DNA from: Eopsaltria australis
Taxonomy: Eukaryota > Chordata > Aves > Passeriformes > Petroicidae
Direction: 5' to 3'
Length of the DNA stretch: 64,000 bases
NCBI GenBank assembly: GCA_034509425.1
Contig: JAVTVJ010000143.1
Span: forward strand, 4,713,001 to 4,777,000
Below the pieces are notes generated by a model. The model saw only the letters and a list, made by a program, of their open reading frames with translations, ran no database searches and had not been told where the DNA came from. A program made the position numbers and the translations under genes. This document shows, one piece after another, positions 25,520-37,362 of this stretch. Numbering within the stretch: position 1 is the first letter of the stretch; the number at the start of each line of letters is the position of its first letter.

Positions 25520-26699
25520 ATAATACCAACATAGAAGAGTATTTCTGATTGCATTACAGCAATCAATTTATGGAAAACACGTAATATTTGGAAATGCAAA
25601 ACAGAGAGAATAGTGAGAAAATCTAACTCCAAAAACTTACACAGAGGAAGAGCATGATGTGAGCAACACTTTCTTGATTCCTTTCAAATCATTGAGATTT
25701 GCATTATCATTAAAAAAATTTCTCTCTCCTAAAGAACACATTAAGAACTCACTCATCTCACTTTCACAACTGAAATAACCTGAATATCACAAAGTCCTTC
25801 TCTAGTTTTATAAGCTATTCATAAACCTGAATAGAAATTATTTGACCTAAGGTTAGATTTTATGACCAGTTGCTTTGGCAATTAATTGCATTTGACTGTC
25901 ACATTGTTTATCTTATTATCAGTTTGTCTTTGTTTTTGCTGATGGAAGGCACTTCTGTCACTGCAGTCCCAACTTTTCAAGTCCTTAATTGATCCTTTTT
26001 CTCAAAGTAGTATGAGTAAATTAGGGAAAGCATTTACACCACAGACAATACAAGTTTCACAAGGAAAATGAAGTTATTCATTCTCCACTTTCCAAAATCA
26101 AAGCTGTGGTAAATTTTCTCAGTTATCAATGTATGGACCCCATATTTTCCCATGCAATGACAAACACTGGAAAGCATGATCTGAATGTCTATACAGATAT
26201 AATTTACTGTCTGAGAAGAACTAAAATATGTGACCTCCAGGGAAAAAGAGGATGGTGAACCAACATAATTTTAAAAATATATTAAAGAATAGATTAAAGT
26301 ATTTCCATATATGAGAAATAGAAAAACATTTTTGGAAACAGGCCAAAGTCTTAGCATGAGAAAAGGGACAGAGTTCTTCCAATGAGGACAATACCAGCTT
26401 CCACATATTACCTTCCAATGTTTCACAAAAGAAAATCTGTACATGCATACAAATTTTTTTATTCCCCAAATCCCCAAAATAAGTTTTGAAATGTCAAGTG
26501 ACTTTTTACTGACTGGAAGAAAATTTATTGCCCATTTCAGATTTGATCCAATACATCAACTCTGGCAAAGCATTTTCTCAGGAGAGTAACAAATGGAGAC
26601 ACTGTCCCACAGTTCCACACCTTGTGTCCAGTGGGAGGTCACCAGTTAGCCAGAAATGTGAATTTACAGCCATACCACCTATCTCTGAGGCCAAGCCTT

Positions 26700-26729
26700 T
26701 TGCCTGAATATAACTTGCTTGAATATAAC
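26700..26729. repeat. 15-bp tandem duplication, one mismatch
   Basis: TTGCCTGAATATAAC (26700-26714) is followed by TTGCTTGAATATAAC (26715-26729). On the minus strand a chance reading frame shows this as a duplicated pentapeptide, but there is no evidence of a gene. Confidence 0.88.
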
Positions 26730-27183
26730 TCCTTCTCCTGATGCAAGAAAACAGCTTTGTTGCCAAAACTTCCCAGTTGCTGCAGATATGCAAGCCGTGT
26801 GTTTGTCTGCTGGGGAATAACCATCCGAAGGGCAGAGCATGAATACAGCTGGAAATACAACAAACAAAAAAGATTCAAAATCACCCTCATAAAAAAAGTA
26901 ATAAATTATATGTTTCAGTGGTTAGTACCATAGTAAAACACCCTTTCAGAGCTATAAAAACCTGCATTCTTCATCTCTGCTCAAGTGAGGGTGTCCAGGT
27001 TTGCTAGTACAGGGCTCAAATAGGACTATGAGATGAAAGAATTTCATCTTTTCTACTTGCTGTTAACTGCTCTGTACCTCCTCAAAACACAAGTTTTGGA
27101 ACCATTTGATAAACAGCAGATTTTTTCATTTAAATTCACTTTGTTTCTATAAATCGAATTACATGATCCCTTTTAACGCAGAA

Positions 27184-27238
27184 CTTTAGAAACCTTTAGG
27201 TTGTAAAAGACCTCCAAGATCAGTGATTCCACCCTTCA
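27184..27238 (-). mobile_element. Short CR1 3'-end relic
   Basis: TTTAGGTTGTAAAAGACCTC and CAAGATCAGTGATTCC match the CR1 3' segment usually written as TTTAGGTTGGAAAAGACCTC and AAGATCATCGAGTCC, in antisense on the plus strand. Only about 55 bp can be followed, and the terminal octamer has decayed to an AACTTTAGAAA-like string. It is an old, severely truncated copy. Confidence 0.7.
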
Positions 27239-27900
27239 GCATCAACAGATAGAAGTTCTTTTGTCAGTGGGATGCAAACAATAAGATAATGCAGTAGTGC
27301 TTCGTCTTGTTGCACTTGTATTTATTTTTAATAGCAGTTGTAGCCAGTGATTTAATCTTTCTCTACCTTGTATACACCATCCTGAAAGAAAACACTTATT
27401 TTTCACTAATGTAAGAATCATGACATAAATACCTGACTCATGTAGTGTGGAGCTGCTGACATCTGTCTCAGATGACTGGGGACAATCATGCTTCTGTGTA
27501 CCTCTCTCTTCCCCCTGTACTTTAAAGATAATTTTCACCCTGGCCTTCAAGGCGATGCTGAAACCCACCGAGAAGAGCAGTGAATGTGTTCTTTGAAAAG
27601 CTGGGGCTTCCCCTGTGGTTCATGTTACGAACAGTTTGAGTGATAACCAAGCACAAATCCCTCAGGAGATTGCCTTGCATGGTTCCTTACACAGTGCATT
27701 GCTCAAAAGTGCCAGAGCCCAGATTGATTTCAGCTCAGCCAGGGCTGATGGGATGGCATGCATTGGAATTCCTGTCTGCTGTACAGGGTTATTGACCTGA
27801 AACTGGCCTTCTCAGGGAATGGCACAGCTGCTGCTCAGCACAGAGGCAGCTGCACATTGCACAGCTCACCCCAGAACAGGGGAGACCTGGGCAGGGCTAT
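27239..27900. other. Unique non-coding DNA beside minisatellites
   Basis: No gene recognised. Composition shifts from AT-rich (27.24-27.45 kb) to GC-richer (27.54-27.90 kb), leading into the two minisatellites. The 108-codon minus-strand frame at 27242-27568 has no motif. Confidence 0.55.
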
Positions 27901-27962
27901 GTGCTTTAATTGCAGTGATCTCAGTGATTACGTGCTTTAATTGTACTCATCTCAGTGATGAG
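27901..27962. repeat. 31-bp x 2 tandem repeat
   Basis: Two 31-bp units start at 27901 and 27932. Both open GTGCTTTAATTG and later share ATCTCAGTGAT, with differences concentrated in the middle (CAGTG versus TACTC). The unit shares CTTTAATT and CAGTG words with the 43-bp repeat that starts 15 bp downstream, so the two arrays may derive from one ancestral sequence. Confidence 0.9.
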
Positions 27963-27976
27963 GGTGATTTCTTCTC

Positions 27977-28105
27977 ATTCAGTGGGTACTGGGCACACTT
28001 TGAGCTGCTCCTGCTTTTAATTCAGTGCGTACTGGGCACAATTTGAGCTGCCCCTGCTTTTAATTCAGTAGGTGCTGAGCACACTTTGAGGTGTTCCTCC
28101 TTTCC
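27977..28105. repeat. 43-bp x 3 minisatellite
   Basis: Three units of exactly 43 bp start at 27977, 28020 and 28063, each beginning ATTCAGT and carrying a GTACTGGGCACA or GTGCTGAGCACA core followed by TTTGAGCTGC-like sequence and CCTGCTTTTA. Units one and two are very similar, and unit three is more diverged towards its right end. 43 is not a multiple of three and stop codons occur across the array, so it does not encode a repeat protein. It is likely to vary in copy number. Confidence 0.95.
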
Positions 28106-31100
28106 CCAACTTCCTGCAAGAGAAACAGGAGCAAAAAGTGAGGCTGTATTGATAAGCTCAAACCAGAGAGTGGTAACCTGGCATTTGCAGCTCACTGAAG
28201 GTAACTCCACAGAAAGTCTGCTCCACAATTCAAGAGGAAGGACATGCATGAAAGGCAAAGCTACTGTGCTACCAAATATGATGGATAAACTCTGCTATCA
28301 GAATGCTGGAAAAATGGACAAGGTCAGCATTCAGACATTCTCTCACTATTCGTTCACTGTATGAAGCCAAAGTTAAGTCAACTTGTTAATACTTTAGGAT
28401 ATATCCAGAAATCTATTATTAAAAAATTATTTCCTGTGCCTTTTTCATTTACTCATGAATTTTCATTCCCTCAAAACCAAATAAATACAAAATTCACAAA
28501 ATTTCTCTTAGGGATGAAGACTTCTCATATCCAAATTCTGTAGGGAGGAAAATAATTGTCAACAATAGAGATGTGAGGAAAATTCTGAAATATTTTAGCT
28601 TTGTGAGTGGGGTTGCAGGAATGTCATCTTCTAACTCCAAGATTTTGGAAAGTAAAGGCCTGTATTTTGCCTTAAAGTTGATGTGGGTATTTGTGTGTGA
28701 GGTGACACTTCCTTGAATAGGCCAAAGTAAAAACCCATATTTTGCACAAAATGGAACTACAACCACCCAGGTGGAAAAGAATCTCACTGAGGGATGAAGT
28801 TGAGTAGTTCTTTAAAAAAATAAAATCTACAAACAGTATGATCTTTCCAACAAAGCCTAAAAAAATGCAGTAATAAAAAAAGCTTCTTCCAAATATCTCT
28901 GATCAAAATGAACTGAAAGACTGCTCTATCCAACAGTTACAAGTGGAAGCCAGTTCCCCATCAGTGATCACTCACATGTCCCCAGTGGTTTGGAGAACAT
29001 CTGAAACCTGGCATTTTTATTAATTCTAGTAAAAGAGAAACGGGGGATAAACCATATGCTCCTACTCTAATGACCCTTTAAAAGACACATAAAGATACTA
29101 AAGGTTTGTGGGGGAAAGAGGAATAAATAACTTTAATTAAATTCACTCAGTCACAAGTGCAAAATTATCTCAGTGTCCAATTTCTCACAGGCAGCTCTCT
29201 ATGTACAAACAGCCTGGAACTGAGGACAAGCTAAAACATCTACTTACCCTCTTCTAATTTTCTCTCTGTTTAACAACCTTTCAGACAAGGTCTCCCCACA
29301 TTTACACAATAGCCACCTGGATCTGCTTTCCTTCCAACAAGTTTCCACTTGTGGAAGTTTTACCAGTAAGCAACTTCGTCAAGGCCTTCGTCAAGGAGCT
29401 GGAAGCTTTCTCAAAAGGTCATGGAGCTCCATGGAGGTCTTGTCCTGCATCCTCTGTGAAAACTCTACTATGCACACCACCAGGCCTGGTATCAATATAT
29501 CCATAAACACAATCAAAAAAAATCAACATTCTTTGCAAAAAGAAACCAGCGAGGCTCTCATAACCACATCTGTCAGCATTTGGCTTGTAAACAGCAACCA
29601 ATTCAAATGAAAAATGAACACTGGCACCTTTCTGAAACCAACAGGCTGTGAGCTTATGAGAAACGCAGAGCAAATTAGGGATGAGATCAAGCCCAATAAT
29701 ACTTCCAAAGAGAAATGAATCACTGAAAAACCCCACAGTGGGAAGAAAAAACAGAGCAACACTTTTTTTCATAAGAGTGAGTAACTGAGGAAAGTTTTGA
29801 TAGTGTTACCAACTTCTGCAGCAAGAAATGCCAAGTCATGTTAGGAGAGACCACTAAAGAAGAAATTATATGCTGAAGCAGCAAAGGTATTTGTCTAAAA
29901 AAAAAATTATCTGTAAGAGGAGGATGAGCACAATCTCCAAGAAAAATACTACAAGATCTACTATTGAAAAATAAGTGAATTTGCTTTATGTACCCCTGCC
30001 ACATCCTTCCATGATATTCAGCAAAAATGGCAGCAGTAGTGTTTTGCATTACACAAAATGTTGGGTTATTGTTGGTTTATTGTAAGAATTTGGAGGATTT
30101 TTGTTTCTCAGGTTCTCATAGATCTGACCTCTTGTTCTCCTTGCACATAAAGAGATTTGTTTCCTGAAAAGTCTTCAGAAAGTAGGCTAACTGAAAAGGG
30201 TTTGCATAAGTCCAAGGAAAACTACTGGCAACTACAGAAAATTGTAGCTGGTCCTTCAGTCCATAACAAAAACAGATATCAAAACAATCAGCCCAAACCA
30301 GTGATTATCCCTCTTATTGAAAAATCCTGCAGCAAAGTCTGAAATAATACCACATGGAGATATCCCTGGAGGTGCCAGCACTTTATGATGCCATCTACAG
30401 ACCAAGGAGCTTGGATGTTGTATTTTTTCACTGCCTGCATGCTCTGGAGAGCAAGGCACGTGGCTGCTCACCCCATCTCCTGAAACAGAGGGAAAGACAG
30501 AAAAAACTCTGCTCCCACACACTGGCTGCACGGCCCTGGGCTGAACCACAAGCTCATGGAGTTTTCCTGCTCCCTCCCTCCTTTCCTAGAGCTCCCAGCT
30601 ATTTTATTTACACAGTTCATGCCAGCTGGGAAGTGACCGCAGCCTCGAAGGAAGAGGAAAGGTCAGGAACTCGTTTCACATGAACCTCTGAGCCAGCACA
30701 CAGCAGAATCCTCTCAGTAAGCACAGAGGAATGACAAGAGTTGGGGGAGAAAGTATAGGCGGAGAGATTTTGGGGGAAGACATTAAAAATTAAGGCAACA
30801 GTAAAAAAGCAATGTAAATGAAGAAAGAAATTCTCAGTTCAAAGTAGCATGAATGGAAAAATGCATTGTGTTACAAGAAAGCTCTGTGAAAATGCAAGTT
30901 GTATGTGCTTACATCATCACAATGATGAAATTGACTGACTCTAAGCTACTTAAGACAGTAAACCACCATTATTCTAATTTTCTTCCAAATTTTAATGAGT
31001 TTCCGTCACTGTCAGAGAGATTTCTGCAGCAGCATCTTTACATCCTCTTTATGAGTAGATGAAACTGCTTGTGGATCTCAGTATATAAATAAACTACATT

Positions 31101-31660
31101 GAACTGTTAGAGAGCTAGTGAAACTGTATATCCACTTATACAAGTAATCTATTTACTGAGTTTAAATGTGGGTATTTCCAGCCTTTCAGGATTGCAAGAT
31201 GAGGAACACAGGACTGTACATATTTATGTTTATCTTTATTACCCCTGCTTAACAACAATATCCCAAGAGCCTGATGGGTTTGTTAGCTGTTTCTAGGAGC
31301 CTTACCACCGCCAAAGTGCTTCATGACAGGCAGACAGTTCACCTGTAGGCTGGGGGGTTGTTTTGAGGAAGCTGTTGAACAGGTTAAAAGTGTTCTCACT
31401 GTCTCTATACAAACAGAATTAACTCCTGAAACCAAAGACACTTCTTTTCCTCACAAGGCCGGTATTTTAAGCAACAGACACTACCATGGGACAAACCTCT
31501 TAAGAGCTGTCACCATTCAGACCAGCCCACAAAATAAAACTCATCACACAGCAACAGTCCACAAAGTGGGAGTTCACACAGGACTTGACAGAACATTTGT
31601 AATCCTCTGCCTGACAATTACTAAGAAATTACATTGAAAATGTTTCCCTTCCCTGTGCAT
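28106..31660. other. Unique AT-rich non-coding DNA, no gene seen
   Basis: No gene or transposon recognised. A 12-bp near-tandem pair (CTTCGTCAAGGC, CTTCGTCAAGG) lies at 29374-29396, just right of a small imperfect palindrome around TTCCACTTGTGGAA (29344-29357). About 30.35-30.70 kb is GC-richer, with a 109-codon motif-free frame. The 117-codon and 104-codon frames at 29.4 and 31.3 kb also lack motifs. Confidence 0.6.
29344..29396. repeat. Small palindrome plus 12-bp direct pair
   Basis: TTCCAC and GTGGAA arms around a 2-nt centre (29344-29357) form a weak hairpin. Seventeen bases on, CTTCGTCAAGG is repeated in tandem (29374 and 29386). This is directly visible, but its significance is unknown and chance is likely. 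Confidence 0.7.
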
Positions 31661-31713
31661 AAAAAAAAAAGAATAAACCTCCCCAAAACCAAACCAAGAC
31701 CAAAACCAACCCC
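31661..31713. repeat. A10 run and A/C-rich tract
   Basis: Ten A residues are followed by about 40 bp of AAACC/CCAAAA words with almost no G or T on the plus strand. Confidence 0.85.
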
Positions 31714-34700
31714 TGGTCTTTTTTAAGTAGTACTAACACTATTGTTTCCTGCATTAGTGTGGCTTGCCCAGAGATCAGCAGGCAGCAGCTCCACGAGGAT
31801 GTAACGGAAGCAAAGAGAAGCTGTGCACAAAGCAAGATTAGGGAGAGTGACTAAAACCCGTGAGCTGTGCAATTAAAACGTTGACAGAGACCTAAATCCC
31901 CCTAGCACCTTTCTCTTTTCCCATATCGTTCTTTCTCAACAGAAAACATTTCATCTAATCATCAAAGAGATTTCGGTGTTAAGACTTCAGCTGTCATTTT
32001 AAAAGTTAAGCCTTTTCAACTTACTCCATGATGTCAGTGATATTCCAACAGAAACATGAAATGCCATAAATGCTAAGTGTAATCTCATCACAAAACACAC
32101 AAAGTAATCCTTGTTCCTACAATTGGTTTACTGCCAAATAAAAAAACCTTTGCAAAGGGTACGAATGAATTAAATAATCTGAAAGATTCCCACTGTAGTT
32201 AGTAGTGAAATTCCAGATATCACCTGTCCAGTTAAGAAAAATGGATTTTCAGCTTCAAAAGTTGATTTGAACAGTGTGAGACTCCTTATTTTCTAGCCAG
32301 TCAGCTTAAAAACTTGCGTTTTATGTGATTTTCATGTTTTCATTATCAAAAAGGCAGAAGAATGCTACTGTTATATACAACAAATGCACTTGATTTTCAC
32401 ACCTCTCTTTTAGGCTTAATTTCCTCCATGCAGATTCTGCTGCAAAGGCAAGAGGAGAAAGGAAAACTGTAGGAAACCTATTACTACTAGCTCTAAGTCT
32501 GGCCCATTGAGGAGCTCTTAAGTACTTCATACTAAAACTTCCTGACCGCTCTATCGTGACTTATTTTCAGTAGCTGCTGCTAAAATCCTGAACAGTCAGA
32601 TCTGCATTCCTTCAAATAATTTTTGTCAAATACACATCAACCCAGTAAGCTCAGGTTTTCTAAAGCAGAAGGTTTCTACAGAGGCCCTTCAGCATCAGAT
32701 TAGGTCCTCAAAGTATTGCAGTTTCTCCATTGTTTAGAACAAACTTCATGGAATAACTCTCTGTGCTACCAGCCGTGCTGCACTCACTGCAGGAGTGGGT
32801 TCCTGTCACCCAAAGGTCTCAGGAGCTTTGTCACCATGAGAAGCAGAGCTCTGGGAGGTGAGGCTGAGAAACAAGTGTCCACTACAAAACTCTAGAATAG
32901 TATTTAAAGGGGAGAAAATGGTCCTGGTTTCAGCTAGGACGTGTACAGGATAGAGGGGAGAAGATCAGATTTGAAGTGGAATTGTGAGCTACCAGAGCAC
33001 ACAAAGGAAATTTCTCAGTGGTATCTGATCTGATCACACTTTGGAGCACAGGTAGACCAAGTAATGCTATTTGCACAGACCCATCTTCCTAGGGGGAGTA
33101 TTCTACAAACCCTGCAAGTGGGTTCAGGGTTTCAGCTTTTGTATTAAAATCTTAGCACAAACCTGCAAAAATGATAATCACCTCTGATTCGGGATACAGA
33201 AATTTATTTTTTCCAAATGATAGAAAATTTCTTTTGCTGTCTACTGGTCTTTCAAGGCCAAAATGCATCATTTATTGCACTATTCTCAAGAGGTATCATA
33301 CTTGGCACACAAGCATACTGGAGTGGAAATTTCCCGACATACGAGATTGTATCAACACAATTTGTCATTGAGCAATAATTCTTTGCACGCAAATATCTGG
33401 ATGGACTCCAATGAAAACTGTGTAAAACGCTAAACTACAAACATCTTTATCTTGCTGGCTGATGTGGAATGTTTGACTCCTGGCCTAGGCCTCCCTCTTC
33501 TGCATGGGCATTGCAACCAGTTTGCCTGTCACTGTGTCACATTCATCATTATTGTTGTGAAGAGAGGAAAAACTCAGAAGTTTTTATTAAGATCTGGCTA
33601 TCTAAAAGGAAAAAGACAAAAACAAATCACCTACAAAACCCAAACCAAAAATACTACTTCAGGTTTTTATGGCCACAGACCTAGATGTACGGTAAATCCG
33701 CAGCTGTTGAATTTATCCCAGCATTCTCTCCAGCTGGACATGTGTTTTCAATCTGACTTTTAAACATTTCCTTTTTCTCTACAGCTGTAAAACAATACTT
33801 CCTAATCTGAAGATGGTAGTAGACAAGATATTCTATTTTTAAGACACTCTGGGACAGTGAATTGGCTCAGTCATCTGCGAGGACTGCCAGTGGTGCAATC
33901 CAAGATGACAGCTTCAGTGTCAAAGTGTAAAAATGCTCACAACAACACTTAGCTAAGAATCTGGTTTATACCATGATCTCAAAAATTTTTAGCCTTTTTT
34001 AGATGCTAGAGCATCAATCATGACAACTTGTTATTTAGAAAATAAGTTAAAGTTAAAACATTCAAAACTTCAAACATGTGGGAACATCAAGAAAAAAATT
34101 TTAGATAATATAGAATTACAGCATCAATTCCTTATTTACCACTGCATCTCCTCATTGAGATCCTTCATATGAAACTACAGCATAGCTGGCCTCATCAAAA
34201 GCCCTGAAAATCTGTAACTCCCTGCCCGGGGATTGGCTCACTGGGGTCTCTTTCCATTGCAGATTTCAAATAAGGATGTTAAATTTGTGGGCACTGAATT
34301 GCACCAATACCAGCTGAGGAGCTGTCTGCTACACCTCAAACTGACTGGGGTTAACATAGACTAAACTTAATTTGCAGCCTCAGCTAGAACTGGCAGAATT
34401 CAGTGCTGCTCTGGCAGCAGCAGGAAGCAGAGCAGGCTGGGGAAGTGTCACAGGATGAAGGGGGAGATGTGGTGAAGCAGAGAGGGAAAGGGCTCTCCTG
34501 GGGCTTCTGGAGATCTGTGGAAATACGAGGTGGAAGCAGCACCTGAACACTTCATGGGCATGAGAGCAAGGACTGACGTGACTGAAGATCCAAGTGCGTG
34601 TGTGAGTGGGAAGGGAGCTGGGAGAAAGCAGGAAAGGGTTCCTAACAGAAAAGAGTCAGAAAGAAGAGCTGGGAGGTTGCTGCAAGAAGTGGTAGACAGG

Positions 34701-35641
34701 GGGGAAGAAAATCTCTCTTCCTCTACCTTAGTATTTCATGGAGTACTATCATAATTAAAGCAAGGAGAGAAAGAACAATACTGAAACTATTAAGTGCTTC
34801 TCCAATTAATTCACTTTCTCATGTATATTTTTCATCCCGAAGATAAAGATCAGGTTCTTTAATATTCGTAGTATATTTACAGTAGTTATTTACAGTAATG
34901 AGGATGAACATTAATGGCAGCTAATTTTTAAAAATACATGAATTGCATGTTTAAATTGTGGGTTTTTCTCATTTTTATCACATCATCTCACATGGAATCC
35001 CAAATCCTTCCCAAGAAGAAAGCAAGAAAAACCCCACAAAGTTAAGTCTCTTTCTTCAACTGAGAACTTCCTGAGATAAAATCCATGTTACCTTCTCCCC
35101 TAATACATACATGAAAATTCCTTTCTTTTCCCCTCAGACAAAGCAAGTTTCAGAGGAGCATTATTCCGTGCCAGCATTCCAGCACCGCTTGCTGTCCCCT
35201 CTGTGGGCTGTGCAGACACTCCTGGCAGTGCCACCACCCAGAGGGCTGCATGACAGACGGCGTGTCTGGCACTGCACATGTCCCCAAGCCTGGCAGGCAC
35301 AGCTCTCTGATGGGGAGTAGCATTTTCTGTTCTGGGAGCATTTCTGTCCAGCATTTCCAGGAGCTGGCGTGTCTCTGGAGGGCTGTGTTTGTTGTCTTTT
35401 GTGCCTGTTTTTCTTCGTTTGTTTTTCTTTGTCAAACCTATCAGCATTTATTTAGTATAAGCTCTAAATTGCTTGCTTCACCCCCCCTCCTCTCCCCTTT
35501 TTAGGATGCCTCTAGAGGCAACAAGCCAAAGAAGAATGATCGTTAGCTGTGCAACAATGTCGTGCCTTAACATGCTTTTCTGTAATTTACAGTTTAACCA
35601 GCAGTCCTGTAGCCTATATTCTTAAATCAGCCCTTTCTCTG
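31714..35641. other. Unique non-coding DNA, no gene seen
   Basis: No gene recognised. About 34.38-34.72 kb is strongly purine-biased on the plus strand (GGAAG, GGGAGA and GAAAGAAG words) and moderately GC-rich, giving a 74-codon charged frame that is compositional rather than genic. About 35.10-35.40 kb is also GC-richer. Everything else is AT-rich and non-repetitive. Confidence 0.6.
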
Positions 35642-35708
35642 CCAAACAAACCAAAAAAAAAAAAAAAAAAAAAAAGAAAAGAAAAAAAAAAGAAAGAAAA
35701 AAAAAGAA
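35642..35708. repeat. A-rich tract with A23 run
   Basis: A run of 23 A residues (35653-35675) continues as A-rich sequence with isolated G to about 35708. I looked upstream for a retroposed transcript that could own this as a poly(A) tail. I found no polyadenylation signal at the right distance and no recognisable body, so I record it as low complexity. Confidence 0.9.
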
Positions 35709-36670
35709 TTTGTATATCTTAATTGTAAAATTTGAACCAGTTTTCAATATCGGCTCAGGAATTTGATGAGGTTTAGCTTTATCAAAATGAAAAAGATTAC
35801 AGGAACAAAGATGCTTATAAATATTTCCATTACATAATTATATAGGACGAAATTTATAAAAATACTTTGTTCCTGTTTTCGAGTGAACAGCCACAGGGTC
35901 AATAAAGAAAAAGAAATTTTAACTTGCTTCTCACTTTAGCTTAAAAGACAGAAGAGCTATTCTGAACTCAATGAGAAGCTGAGCAGCAAATCCATGTGTT
36001 ATTATAGCCAGATTCACAATTAAATACTCCAGAATTCTGTCCACAATTATAATCTCCATTAATTCATATTTTTTCCATTAAAATTAACACTATTTCCCTG
36101 TGGGGGAATCTAACATCTTTCATGTAAAAACTTCAGTATTTTGTTAGAGGATGGATCTTTGAAGAGAAGACAATCTCTTACGGTATCATGTCACTTAGTT
36201 TTACCCACTTAGTTTAAGTTCATTACCTGGACTCCTTCACAGGACACCAAGCAAGCTGTCAGACAAAGAGAATGCTAAAAAAAACCCCACTTTTCCTACA
36301 CTGCAGCCTTGTTGGTCTCCAGGCTTGGAAAGCCCCCAAAGCTGGCAGAAGACACAGCTCCCATGCTGACAAAATATGGCCTGATAATTGAATGAAGGAA
36401 CCTGCCAGCCAGCTGATGGCAAGGGAAACTCTGCTTTTCCTCTTAAGGCAGCTTGGTGACAGCAAGAACTGGCCAGAGACAGCCAAGCAGCTTAGAAGGA
36501 AAGACCTGATTTTGCTAAAATGCTAATGCAATAAAGTCCTCAAGACACCAGAAATTTATAGCTCCCCGCTGGCAAGGTTTATCTATTAAGATTACTTTAA
36601 CTGGTTCTTATTTGTCACAAATTTAATGAGTGACAGAACTTAAAACCCAGAAAGCTTTGCCTTCTGCAGA

Positions 36671-36724
36671 AAACCCCAACAAAACCAAACAAAAACCCCC
36701 CAAAAAGCCCAAACTAAACAAACA
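36671..36724. repeat. A/C-rich low-complexity tract
   Basis: The plus strand is almost only A and C (AAAACC, CAAACAAAAAC and CCCCCC words) for about 54 bp. The minus strand is therefore G/T-rich with short G runs. Confidence 0.85.
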
Positions 36725-37056
36725 CTACATTTTAGCTCCCTACATTTCTCTGGTGAGCTGTCAGCTGTGTTTAGGCACTGAGAGTCACCTCAGGACAAGG
36801 TAATGGCTCTCTTCTTAAAACTGTTCCATGACAAGAAAATTGTATTTACACACATAATTAAGGAAGATGAAACAAGGTTTCTGATAGTCTTAATGCACAG
36901 AAAAGCATGGCAAGATACAAATTCTTCATAGGAAAGCAGCTATTTGAACTGTCCTCTCCTTACTGATACACTTGAAACAAATAGAAGGAAACATTAAACT
37001 ACACCAAGCAAGAATAAAACTGCTTGTTACTTGCTTCTCAAAAAACCATTTTGCTT

Positions 37057-37078
37057 GAAGCCTTGAATCCAAGGCTTC
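37057..37078. other. Perfect 9-bp inverted repeat (hairpin)
   Basis: GAAGCCTTG (37057-37065) and CAAGGCTTC (37070-37078) are exact reverse complements around the 4-nt loop AATC. The outer flanking pair (T/T) does not extend the stem. It lies 19 bp left of a CACGTCA half-CRE (37097-37103). It is too short for a microRNA precursor and has no following T-run to act as a terminator. Confidence 0.9.
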
Positions 37079-37345
37079 TTTTGGGTTTACAGGCATCACG
37101 TCATGATTTCACCAGTGCAGTCTGTTTCTGGTGATGTCAGTGTCTTTGCAAGTGCTTATTAAGCAGGTTTTATCAATGGATTAAGAAGCAGCTCAGCTGC
37201 CAAGGAGAGCAAAATAAATTTTAGATCAAAGCATATAATCAACAGACATAACAGGTGAGTAAGTACCATCTGTCAGCATCTCATTCTATGACACAGAAGG
37301 GGTACGTGTATAAAAACAACGGTGCAGACATTATACACTTCCTCC

Positions 37346-37362
37346 TTTTTTTTTTTTTTTTT
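37346..37362. repeat. T17 homopolymer
   Basis: Seventeen consecutive T residues follow CCTCC. Read on the minus strand this is an A17 run, but no retroposed body is recognisable beside it. Confidence 0.92.

Larger units (their letters stand above)
21421..27183. other. Unique AT-rich non-coding DNA, no gene seen
   Basis: No gene recognised. Parts of about 21.42-21.75 kb may be a further, unrecognisable extension of the CR1 relic. A C10-A6 homopolymer junction lies at 22395-22410. A 16-bp imperfect tandem pair is at 25488-25519 and a 15-bp pair at 26700-26729. An octamer ATTTGCAT is at 25697-25704. The remaining sequence is AT-rich and non-repetitive, with only short, motif-free frames. Confidence 0.6.

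Noticed and set aside
35653..35708. A23 run as the tail of a processed pseudogene
   Set aside because: No AATAAA at the right distance, no recognisable transcript body and no flanking target duplication.
37281..37310. ATTCTATG string as a sense-orientation CR1 3' end
   Set aside because: The upstream sequence lacks the TTCCAACCC-type landmarks, so a single octamer is not enough.
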